Assembly: GCA_014523625.1 (NCBI GenBank)
Contig: JAATVP010000181.1
Coordinates: 1 to 7,677, forward strand
DNA from: Nitrososphaerales archaeon TH5896
GTDB lineage: Archaea; Thermoproteota; Nitrososphaeria; Nitrososphaerales; Nitrososphaeraceae
Direction of reading: 5' to 3'
Length of the DNA stretch: 7,677 nucleotides
Shown: positions 1 to 5,701 of the stretch, in pieces
Position numbering within the stretch: the stretch's first letter is position 1
How the letters are laid out: the number at the start of each line of letters is the position of its first letter
Notes under the pieces: model-generated
The model's database searches: none
The model's input: only the letters and a program-made list of their open reading frames with translations
What the model was told of the DNA's origin: nothing
Translations under genes and position numbers: made by a program

Positions 1-108
1 ATTTTTGGCGAAGGGTTCGGGGTTCCGACTGATCTAGAAATTGGTCCAGATGGGTTGCTGTATGTTTCCTCGTTAAGAGACGGAGCAGTTTACAAAATTA
101 CTAGATAA
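1..108 (+). CDS. C-terminal end of a beta-propeller protein, probably PQQ-dependent sugar (glucose/sorbosone) dehydrogenase-like; 5' truncated by window edge
   Basis: Frame 1 is open from the first base to a TAA at 106-108, giving 35 residues. They contain FGVPTDLEIGPDGLLYVSSL followed by RDGAVYKITR. A D-(L/I)-E-(I/V)-G-P-D-G-x-L-Y-V-x-S stretch followed by DG-x-(V/I)-Y-(R/K)-I is typical of the last blade of the soluble PQQ-type glucose/sorbosone dehydrogenase propeller, where the C-terminal strand closes the ring. The family oxidises sugars or related alcohols outside the membrane, and thaumarchaeal genomes carry many such paralogs. Only the last strand or two are visible, so active-site and calcium-binding residues cannot be checked. 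An NHL- or SMP-30-type propeller would end in much the same way. An AT-rich inverted repeat follows the stop directly. Confidence 0.7.
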   Translation: MFGEGFGVPTDLEIGPDGLLYVSSLRDGAVYKITR

Positions 109-111
109 AGG

Positions 112-128
112 CTACAATTGAATTGTAG
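112..128. terminator. Small palindrome just after the propeller gene stop
   Basis: CTACAATT (112-119) and AATTGTAG (121-128) are perfect reverse complements around one base, starting 4 bases after the stop at 108. As RNA it would form roughly a 6-bp stem with a 5-base loop. No T-tract follows, so it is a weak terminator candidate. It could equally be a protein-binding palindrome. Confidence 0.25.
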
Positions 129-369
129 AATGGAATGTTCGACATGCCGTTGGTGACAGGGATCACTATCAGCTACCCATTGATTATGCTAAAAGCAGGT
201 CCGATGGTTGACAGAGATTTGATGACGAGGACTGCTAATCTTTTGTATTGCAGCCAACGTTAGTCAGCGGGCGTCATAGTTTTAGTTTCTTTTGAATGCT
301 TAGTAGTAATAGGATTTAGCTTTGAAATTCAAACCCTGGTTATTATGATATTAGATCAAGGAAGACCTT

Positions 370-383
370 TCGAATTTATTCGA
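370..383. promoter_or_regulatory. 14-bp palindrome upstream of the PPOX gene (candidate operator)
   Basis: TCGAAT (370-375), TT, ATTCGA (378-383) is a perfect inverted repeat. It lies 55-68 bases before the ATG at 439 and some 20 bases before the TATA-like AATATAGTT at 402-410, where an archaeal regulator could sit next to the TFB-binding site. Short AT-rich palindromes also arise by chance. Confidence 0.3.
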
Positions 384-438
384 TATTATCCAAATCAATT
401 CAATATAGTTATTAGATATGCTTAACATTTGATAGTTG

Positions 439-867
439 ATGAGTAAAGTCACAAAACAAATAACAGAGCCAGTAGCTCTGCTTTTTCAAGGAAAGAATTT
501 CGCCTTTGTCTCGACCCTTATGAAAGACGGTTCTCCACAAATTACCCCCACTTGGGTAGATATCGAAAAAAATAACGAATATAGTATTCTAGTAAATACG
601 GCTGAAGGAAGAATAAAACATAAGAATCTCTTGAGAGATCCTAGACTAGCTATTTCCGTTGTCAATGGTAGTAATCCGTATGAAATGGTTACAATCCGTG
701 GTAAGGTGACAGAGCAAATTACCCAAGATGCTGCTGAAGAACACATAGACAAACTGGCTAAAAAATACCTTGGTGTTGACAAATATCCAGGTCGTTCTCC
801 AGGTGAAAAAAGGATTATCTTAAGGATAAAACCAGAGAAAGTTTTCTATCAGCCACCAATAAGATGA
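439..867 (+). CDS. PPOX-class (pyridoxamine 5'-phosphate oxidase-like) F420/FMN-dependent oxidoreductase
   Basis: This 142-residue protein matches the usual 130-150 residues of the split-barrel PPOX family, whose members bind F420 or FMN and reduce or oxidise small molecules in the cytosol. Recognisable parts are FAFVSTLMKDGSPQITPTWV at about residues 21-40 (first barrel strands, with the DG-x-P turn), then EGRIKHKNLLRDPRLAISV at about 56-74 (the K-N-L-x-x-D-P-R cofactor-phosphate region), then a TIRGKVTE strand and a C-terminal ILRIKPEKVF strand. There is no signal peptide or membrane segment. An in-frame TTG at 436 is directly followed by ATG at 439, and I prefer the ATG. No clear Shine-Dalgarno is seen. 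A TATA-like element at about 402-410 suggests a short leader. Archaeal members usually prefer F420, but cofactor and substrate cannot be read from the sequence. It is monocistronic, 330 bp after its left neighbour. Confidence 0.85.
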   Translation: MSKVTKQITEPVALLFQGKNFAFVSTLMKDGSPQITPTWVDIEKNNEYSILVNTAEGRIKHKNLLRDPRLAISVVNGSNPYEMVTIRGKVTEQITQDAAEEHIDKLAKKYLGVDKYPGRSPGEKRIILRIKPEKVFYQPPIR

Positions 868-1129
868 CGATATTAGCTTATCCCCACCACTCAAATGGGA
901 TCACGCTATGCTGTTGCACGAGTAGACTTGACAAAATCCTAACTTAATAAGACCAGGTATAACTATTCTCCTTTGAGAGTCAACTTCACCGGATGATAAC
1001 CGATTCTCTTAGTCATTCCATGATTATAATTCAATTTGATTTAGAATGATAATCTTGAGAATAGCAAGTGGGATACTGGACTTTTATTAATGACTTCTTA
1101 CAGCCAGAACTGGGTCGTATTCAAATTAT
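868..1129. other. Convergent intergenic region between PPOX and cupredoxin genes
   Basis: This 262-bp gap separates two convergent genes. I see no ORF of note. An 8-bp perfect inverted repeat (CTATTCTC at 963-970 and GAGAATAG at 1057-1064) spans most of it, but the 86-base separation makes it unconvincing as a terminator. No strong T-tract hairpin is visible for either gene. Confidence 0.5.
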
Positions 1130-1720
1130 TTATTGTACAATAACTACTCCGCTCATCCATGGATGCGGAACGCAGAAATATTCGTACCTGCCAGGTTCGG
1201 CAAAGTGAAATGTGAATGATTCTCCTTGATCTAACTCTCCAGAATTAAAAATACCATCTTGCAGAAATTCATACAACCCATATCCTGCATTTTTACCGCT
1301 AGTAATTGTATGAGTCAAGTCATCATCATTTGTCCATGTTACATCTGACCCTGATGGAACGATCAATTCTGAGGGATAAAATCTTTCAGATATTGTGTCT
1401 TTCCATGCAGCACCGTCCGGTATATCTATTTGGTAATCGCCGTCATTGTTCTGATCGTTGGTATCTGGCTTTCCTGCGTTAGCGGCTGGTTGTATCGCTT
1501 CTCCATGCTGGGCTTCTTGGGTTTCAGATGATTTGGTTTCATCATTTACCTCATCCTCAGATTCATCCTCTTCTCCGTCCTCTGGTGTTATTGTAACTGC
1601 AGACGTCGCAGCAACGTCAAAAAGATGAAAATCATGAAGGACCGAAATGGTTAGACTTGTGACCATAGAGACTAGCAGGATCATGGAAAACAATATAGTA
1701 CTGGATTGCAATATTTTCAA
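1130..1720 (-). CDS. Membrane-anchored cupredoxin (plastocyanin/amicyanin-like blue copper protein)
   Basis: This 196-residue protein has three parts. Residues 8-29 are a hydrophobic signal/anchor. Residues about 46-97 are a low-complexity linker rich in Asp, Glu, Asn and Gln. Residues about 98-196 are a cupredoxin domain. The type 1 copper ligands are all visible: His137 in DLTHTITSG, then Cys183, His186 and Met189 in YFCVPHPWMSG. The C-x2-H-x2-M ligand loop is the very short form known from amicyanin. The role is probably electron transfer outside the membrane; ammonia-oxidising archaea rely heavily on such proteins in place of c-type cytochromes. The longest frame starts at TTG 1720 with Lys at position 2. 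The first in-frame ATG is codon 13, inside the hydrophobic segment, so TTG fits better. An ATG at 1745-1743 lies one base out of frame. A TATA-like box is at 1776-1784. The redox partner is unknown. Confidence 0.92.
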   Translation of the reverse strand: MKILQSSTILFSMILLVSMVTSLTISVLHDFHLFDVAATSAVTITPEDGEEDESEDEVNDETKSSETQEAQHGEAIQPAANAGKPDTNDQNNDGDYQIDIPDGAAWKDTISERFYPSELIVPSGSDVTWTNDDDLTHTITSGKNAGYGLYEFLQDGIFNSGELDQGESFTFHFAEPGRYEYFCVPHPWMSGVVIVQ

Positions 1721-1775
1721 AGTTGTGGATATCTACTCTGGTCATAATAATAACCTTAGCTTTAAGCAAATAATT

Positions 1776-1784
1776 CTTATATAA
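1776..1784 (-). promoter_or_regulatory. TATA-like box for the cupredoxin gene, with flanking repeats
   Basis: Read on the minus strand this is TTATATAAG. It is centred about 60 bases before the TTG start, which predicts a transcript start near 1753 and a leader of about 33 bases. It is overlapped by one arm of a 7-bp inverted repeat, TAACTAA (1782-1788) and TTAGTTA (1804-1810). Near-direct repeats TAAGCAAATAATTC (1763-1776) and TAAACAAATAAATTC (1817-1831) flank it. These could be regulator sites, or just AT-rich coincidence. Confidence 0.45.
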
Positions 1785-2085
1785 CTAATTTAGAGTGAAG
1801 AGTTTAGTTAATTGCTTAAACAAATAAATTCAATAGAAAATTTCAACTCAGTTGGGATCTGAATGTGCTAAGAAATAATTTATTACGTTAAAATACCATT
1901 AATGAATTTGTGCTATCCTAAATATCTTTAGTAGTAACGTAGACTAGTACATTCTTTATCTGTCCCCGTACTTTGTTATATTAGACTGGGAAGCTTAGTC
2001 AATCTTAGTAACCCAAACAACAAAAAGGAAGTGGGGGAACCGTTTGTTCGCTATCTTTTTTTATTGTATTTGTTTAGCTAAGGTT

Positions 2086-2147
2086 GGTCTGGCTAGAAGT
2101 CAAGTTCATGAGGGGGGCAGACTCAGCATTCTTTGCTAATCTTTTTT
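2086..2147 (+). ncRNA. Speculative small RNA with two hairpins and a T6 end
   Basis: GGTCTG (2086-2091) can pair with CAGACT (2118-2123), including one G-U pair. This is followed directly by AGCA (2125-2128) and TGCT (2134-2137) around a 5-base loop, then AATC and six T (2142-2147). A hairpin followed by a T-run resembles a transcript 3' end. The upstream stretch 2056-2072 is T/A-rich and could include a promoter element. There is no match to a known RNA family that I recognise. The stems are short and could be chance. Confidence 0.2.
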
Positions 2148-2378
2148 CCATCGATAATAATTAGGAGTTTGTATTGTACGTAGCGTAGATCCTTGAGAAT
2201 TATTAAACGTGGAATATTTGCTAATTCTAAAATGAACCATTATGTTCTTCGTTACTGATAATGTGTACTCAATGTTTGGTTGTAAGTATATTCTTTCAAC
2301 TGAGATCTTGTAGAATAAGATATTTTACAAATTGTAGTGAGGAGACCCAATCGGTATACGCAACTTCCTCCAAAAGCA

Positions 2379-2384
2379 TTTAAA
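2379..2384 (+). promoter_or_regulatory. TATA-like box positioned for a leaderless HtrA-like mRNA
   Basis: TTTAAA at 2379-2384 is centred about 27 bases before the ATG at 2409. That is the usual distance from an archaeal TATA box to the transcription start, so the transcript may begin at the ATG. A second AT-rich element, GATATTTTA at 2319-2327, would start transcripts near 2350. Both predicted starts lie downstream of the alternative GTG start at 2337 and argue against it. Confidence 0.4.
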
Positions 2385-2408
2385 GAAGCATTTTTCATAC
2401 GTGACAAC

Positions 2409-4172
2409 ATGGACTCATTCGATCGTTTTCGATTTTGTTTGCCATTTGTAGCTTTTATTTTGATTGGTTTGTTGACATTTTGTGTCATTGAAGTGAATGC
2501 CCAGTTAGAGTTCTCAAATAGCTCATCTGTAGCACCCGAAGAAGATCAAGGTTCAGCTATATCGACAAATCCATATTTGGGGCGTAATCTGACTACATTG
2601 TTCAATGAAGTTGATCAATCAATCGTTCAAATTAGCGACCCTCGCTCTACCTCTTTTGGTTCAAGGCAAGGCTCCGGCTTTATCTATGATAGACTAGGTC
2701 ATATTGTCACCAATTATCATGTGGTCGCTGACCCACAGGAAAACCAAGAAACAGACCTAGGTGAAAGAGATTTTCATATAACTTTCCTTGATGGTACGAC
2801 GTATATAGGCAGAGTTGTTGGTGCGGATCTCTACTCTGAGTTGGCTGTTATGAAAGTAGAGAACGTAACTGGAAAGCGTCTCGTACCATTACCTCTAGGT
2901 AATTCATCCCAACTCAGTATCGGACAACCAGTATTAGCGGTAGGAAACCCTTTCGGACTATCTGGGTCGATGAGCGAGGGGATAGTGAGTGGCTTTGGTA
3001 GGGTCCTCCCATCATCTGTTCCGCAAGGCGATCTTCTATTGCGTCAACAGGATACTCCGCCATTATTAATACCAAACCTAATTCAAACTGATGCTGCTAT
3101 AAATCCTGGCAACTCAGGAGGGCCACTACTCAACACAGCAGGGGAAGTTATCGGAATGAATACAGAAATTTTCTCAAATACTGGAGGATTTGCAGGAGTT
3201 GGATCAGCTATCCCTTCAGACATTCTTATGAAGGTAGTACCGGAGCTAATCTCTACAGGAACGTATAGACATCCATATATAGGAATAGCTGGCGTGGATA
3301 TGTCTCCTGAAATCGCGTTGGAGATTGGTTTGAATGATTCTAGAGGGTTCTTAGTTACAGAAGTGACATCGGGGAGCCCAGCAGAAAGATCAGGTATTAG
3401 AGGAGGAGGAACGCTGAAAGAGATTAATGGAAAACAGATAGAGATAGGAGGGGATGTAATTGTTGCTGTGGACGGGGTTACCGTCAGGAAAATTGAAGAT
3501 CTTCTTATGTACCTTCAATCAGAGAGATCGGTAGGTGAAAATGTGATACTAAGTGTGGTAAGGGATGGAAAAACTCTTGAAATTGGCATGACTGTCGCAG
3601 CTAGACCAACTCAACGACAGCTGGAATCTGAGCAGAGCCAACTACAGCATCCCACCCTTGGCATCAATACAATTAACATGACTGAAGAAATAGCGGCAAG
3701 GATGAACCTAACAGGATCACAGCTACAACAAGCCCCAAATAATGTGCGGGATGGGGAAAGAGATGGTGTTCTTGTGGTTGACATACTAGCAGACGGACCT
3801 GCAGCGAATGCAGGAATAAGAGGCGGATTTATTGTTGCGGATATAAACGGTACCCCAGTTGAAATAGGAGGAGACGTAATCGTAAGAATTGATAATACTA
3901 CTATTTCTAATGTCAAAGCCTTAAATGAATTCATCGAAAGCAAGGGTATAGGGGATACTATCCAAGTTACAGTATTGAGGAATGCTCAACTCCTAAAAAT
4001 CCCTGTCATTATAGGGTCGACTTCTGATTTTGGAACACTTCAGCCAGACAATGGTAGTAATTTTCCCACACAACCACCAATCGATCGTTCGGATGACTTC
4101 TTTAGTGACCTGTATGATCGCTGCACAGAAACATTTGGTCCATTCGTATGTAACCCCCTATTTAGAAGATAG
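2409..4172 (+). CDS. Secreted HtrA/Deg-like S1C serine protease with two PDZ domains (catalytic Asp replaced by Glu)
   Basis: From ATG 2409 this is a 587-residue protein. Residues 1-31 are a signal peptide (hydrophobic core FVAFILIGLLTFCVI, likely cut after VNA). Residues about 59-281 are the trypsin-like domain, with His104 in TNYHVV and the nucleophile Ser236 in NPGNSGGPL. The position that normally carries the catalytic Asp, in (T/S)-D-(L/I)-A-(V/L), reads SELAVMKV here, so it is Glu144 (codon GAG, 2838-2840). PDZ1 spans about 290-398 and PDZ2 about 414-536; both carry a GIRGG...ING...EIGGDVIV...D block. The tail has a Pro/Asn/Asp-rich linker and Cys572/Cys581 near the end. The family degrades or refolds damaged proteins outside the membrane, with PDZ domains binding exposed C-termini. 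The frame can be extended to GTG 2337, adding 24 residues ahead of the signal peptide; I prefer ATG because of the signal peptide and promoter spacing. The gene stands alone, divergent from the cupredoxin. Confidence 0.95.
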   Translation: MDSFDRFRFCLPFVAFILIGLLTFCVIEVNAQLEFSNSSSVAPEEDQGSAISTNPYLGRNLTTLFNEVDQSIVQISDPRSTSFGSRQGSGFIYDRLGHIVTNYHVVADPQENQETDLGERDFHITFLDGTTYIGRVVGADLYSELAVMKVENVTGKRLVPLPLGNSSQLSIGQPVLAVGNPFGLSGSMSEGIVSGFGRVLPSSVPQGDLLLRQQDTPPLLIPNLIQTDAAINPGNSGGPLLNTAGEVIGMNTEIFSNTGGFAGVGSAIPSDILMKVVPELISTGTYRHPYIGIAGVDMSPEIALEIGLNDSRGFLVTEVTSGSPAERSGIRGGGTLKEINGKQIEIGGDVIVAVDGVTVRKIEDLLMYLQSERSVGENVILSVVRDGKTLEIGMTVAARPTQRQLESEQSQLQHPTLGINTINMTEEIAARMNLTGSQLQQAPNNVRDGERDGVLVVDILADGPAANAGIRGGFIVADINGTPVEIGGDVIVRIDNTTISNVKALNEFIESKGIGDTIQVTVLRNAQLLKIPVIIGSTSDFGTLQPDNGSNFPTQPPIDRSDDFFSDLYDRCTETFGPFVCNPLFRR

Positions 4173-4295
4173 GTCTGAGCATTTTGCTACACGTTAATAA
4201 TTGGAAAACGCACACTTTTGTTCATCACATTCTTACATTTAATGTCTGACAATGGAAGCTCTCAGTCCTCGTTCACATCGTACAATCTATGGAAT

Positions 4296-4322
4296 AAAAT
4301 ATCCTCAGATGAAGATATTTTT
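4296..4322. terminator. Hairpin with T-run between convergent protease and small secreted protein genes
   Basis: AAAATATC (4296-4303) and GATATTTT (4314-4321) form a perfect 8-bp stem around a 10-base loop, with a further T at 4322. The right arm is T-rich on the plus strand and the left arm gives a T-run on the minus strand. It could therefore end transcripts from both sides of this 191-bp convergent gap. Confidence 0.45.
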
Positions 4323-4363
4323 GGGGTCGAAATTATGTTAGGAATTGTATCGAAGAAATATAT

Positions 4364-4591
4364 CTAGTCAGTCATAGCTACTCCATTTTCATTACCTTGA
4401 GTCTGGGATACAGTATTAGTGCATTGAACACTCATCCCGACCTTCCCCTGTCCGCAGTAATTGGCTTGTGAAACTGCAAGGGATTTTTTTTGGTAATCCT
4501 TTCCATAGGAGTTACTCGCACCTACGAACAGTGAGCCAATGATTAGCCCTGTCAATGCCATAGTTATGGCTAAAATTCTGAGGCTTGTCAT
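4364..4591 (-). CDS. Small secreted protein with a cysteine pair, function unknown
   Basis: This 75-residue ORF starts at ATG 4591. Residues 1-30 form a signal peptide (MTSLRILAIT then MALTGLIIGSLFVGA, likely cut near SNSYG). The mature part is only about 45 residues, rich in Gln, Asn, Ser and Gly, with Cys46 and Cys57 in NYCGQGKVGMSVQC followed by TNTVSQTQGNENGVAMTD. From memory, small secreted proteins with a Cys pair and a SQ-x-QG-(D/N)-x-N-x-VA tail recur in Nitrososphaerales genomes; I could not verify this here. The pair may form a disulfide outside the cell. I do not know a function. A TATA-like AGATAAATC (minus strand, 4615-4623), centred about 28 bases before the ATG, supports a real, possibly leaderless, gene. 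It converges on the protease gene across a hairpin terminator. Confidence 0.65.
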   Translation of the reverse strand: MTSLRILAITMALTGLIIGSLFVGASNSYGKDYQKKSLAVSQANYCGQGKVGMSVQCTNTVSQTQGNENGVAMTD

Positions 4592-4614
4592 AATTCCAAA
4601 TAGATGTCCATTAT

Positions 4615-4623
4615 TGATTTATC
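4615..4623 (-). promoter_or_regulatory. TATA-like box for the small secreted protein gene
   Basis: Minus-strand AGATAAATC is centred about 28 bases before the ATG at 4591, consistent with transcription starting at or next to the start codon. No Shine-Dalgarno is seen in the bases just before the ATG, which also fits a leaderless message. Confidence 0.35.
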
Positions 4624-5290
4624 TGGATTGAGAAAGATAGCGAGTCAACTTCTAACTATGTAATGGTTATGTTAAAATTTGATAGACGAACCTATGTAAG
4701 ATGAAAGACCCCCAATACGATCAAACTCGGGCTTCTTAAGAAGGATCCAGGACTTTTAGTATTAATTCTTTAATAGAATATTGGCATGGAATTAACAATT
4801 AATAAAGTAACTGAACTGGTAGGCATATTTTTGGGGTTATGTTGAATACATTTTGCCATTTGGAGAGCCTCTAATCCCATTGCGAGTACTATGATAATAG
4901 TTTTGTTACAACTTAATCCCGGCCATCGTGCAGTTATCCAGAGCGCCTGCCAGTGAAGTCGAGTAATCGATATACCTAATAATGGGTAATTCCCCTTCAT
5001 CGCATTCGCCTACGAACTGAATTGTCATCCAGCTATTGTAGTCCCTTTTCGATATGTAAAAAACCTATTTCATTGGGGCACAACAACAGTCATGAAGGTA
5101 TAGGCTGAAATTGATTGTTTTGCAACGTCATAAAAGCGTTTCATGTCCCCTTACTCGATTTACTAAATGTTTATCACACTTTAATTTTTTAAATGCTTTA
5201 CCATATCAGGCCACATTAAACCGGTTCATCTAGTTCGTTAGGTTCTGATCAAGGAAAGCCGAAAGAACCATAACCATATAACACCAAAGT

Positions 5291-5297
5291 GTATATT
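5291..5297 (+). promoter_or_regulatory. TATA-like box for the small membrane-anchored protein
   Basis: GTATATT at 5291-5297 predicts a transcript start near 5321. That is just before ATG 5328 (ATG ACG ATG) and ATG 5334, and 80 bases before GTG 5402. The spacing supports a start at 5328/5334 over the GTG. Confidence 0.4.
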
Positions 5298-5333
5298 CAT
5301 TTGCATGGGAGAATAACCGCTTCGCCGATGACG

Positions 5334-5701
5334 ATGGCTTTACCAAAAAGAGGAACTATATAGAAATCATAAAATATGTAATAATTGCAGGCTTCGTTAT
5401 TGTGGGAGTAGTAGTACTATCAGTCTATATCCCTAGGTCGGGATTGAATGTAGAAATTGTTGAACGTAGTGAGGTGATGGGAACTATGCAGACAGTAAGT
5501 GTCAAGGTGTCAAATAATAACTTTGATACCCTCAATGATGTATCAGTTCTATTTGGTGATGAAGGGCAAATTCAACAGATTGGGAATATGGGACCATTCT
5601 CGTCTGTTATGATCACCCCTCCTAAAAGCACTGAATTGAATTTCACAAAGGTAACAGTCATTGCGAATGAAGGTGATACTCGAGTAACTAAGTCAAGGTA
5701 G
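5334..5701 (+). CDS. Small membrane-anchored extracytoplasmic protein, apparent -1 frameshift near its start; function unknown
   Basis: The open frame to the TAG at 5699-5701 extends back to 5282, yet contains no ATG, GTG or TTG before GTG 5402. Starting at that GTG would cut a membrane helix in half. ATG 5334 (also ATG 5328) lies just upstream in another frame and enters it if one A is added to, or the ribosome slips back one base in, the A5 run at 5345-5349. The joined product is 122 residues, beginning MALPKKRNYIEIIKYVIIA. It has a basic cytoplasmic start, one helix at about residues 10-31, an YIPRSGL junction, then a beta-rich domain (VSVKVSNNNFDTLNDVSVLF, QQIGNMGPFSSVMITP). The alternating beta pattern resembles Ig-like or CARDB-type folds, but I do not recognise a named family. 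The coding frame after the join is intact, so a homopolymer sequencing error, a recent mutation or slippage are all possible. It is monocistronic, with a hairpin terminator at 5766-5790. Confidence 0.7.

Larger units (their letters stand above)
109..438. other. Intergenic region between the propeller gene and the PPOX gene
   Basis: This 330-bp stretch has no convincing gene. A 42-codon ATG frame (135-263, +) is present but has no recognisable motif. The visible content is the palindrome at 112-128, a second palindrome at 370-383, and a TATA-like element at about 402-410 that probably serves the PPOX gene. Confidence 0.6.
1721..2408. other. 688-bp divergent intergenic region between cupredoxin and HtrA-like protease
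   Basis: No credible protein gene is seen: an ATG frame near 2242 gives only 23 codons, and the long minus-strand frame at 2252-2488 runs into the protease gene. The region holds the cupredoxin promoter near its left end and the protease promoter at its right end. In the middle are two plus-strand segments that end in T-tracts, T7 at 2056-2062 and T6 at 2142-2147. Each could be a small transcript (see the ncRNA entry for the second). A G6 run lies at 2112-2117. Confidence 0.55.
4592..5333. other. 742-bp intergenic region without a convincing gene
   Basis: A 76-codon minus-strand frame (4770-5000) and a 19-codon plus-strand frame from ATG 4786 exist, but neither shows a domain, signal peptide or persuasive composition. 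The plus-strand frame would run on for 36 more codons past its TGA, which might hint at decay of an old gene. Small symmetrical elements include the 12-bp palindrome CTTCTTAAGAAG (4732-4743) and TATTAA-TTCT-TTAATA (4760-4775). The promoter of the next gene lies at its right end (about 5291-5297). I find no tRNA, CRISPR array or insertion-sequence end. Confidence 0.5.

Noticed and set aside
135..263. 42-codon plus-strand frame between the propeller and PPOX genes
   Set aside because: No recognisable motif, no ribosome site, and length expected by chance.
326..336. TTCAAAC, resembling a tRNA T-loop (also at 5939-5945)
   Set aside because: The flanking bases cannot form the 5-bp T-stem, and no acceptor or anticodon arm is found at either site.
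2252..2488. 78-codon minus-strand frame
   Set aside because: It overlaps the signal-peptide region of the protease, has low-complexity basic composition and no motif; a shadow frame.
3611..3943. 110-codon minus-strand frame inside the protease gene
   Set aside because: Lies wholly within the well-supported PDZ-coding region on the other strand.
4770..5000. 76-codon minus-strand frame beginning MKGNYPLLGIS
   Set aside because: No domain or signal peptide, odd composition, and no supporting promoter or ribosome site seen; probably chance in noncoding DNA.
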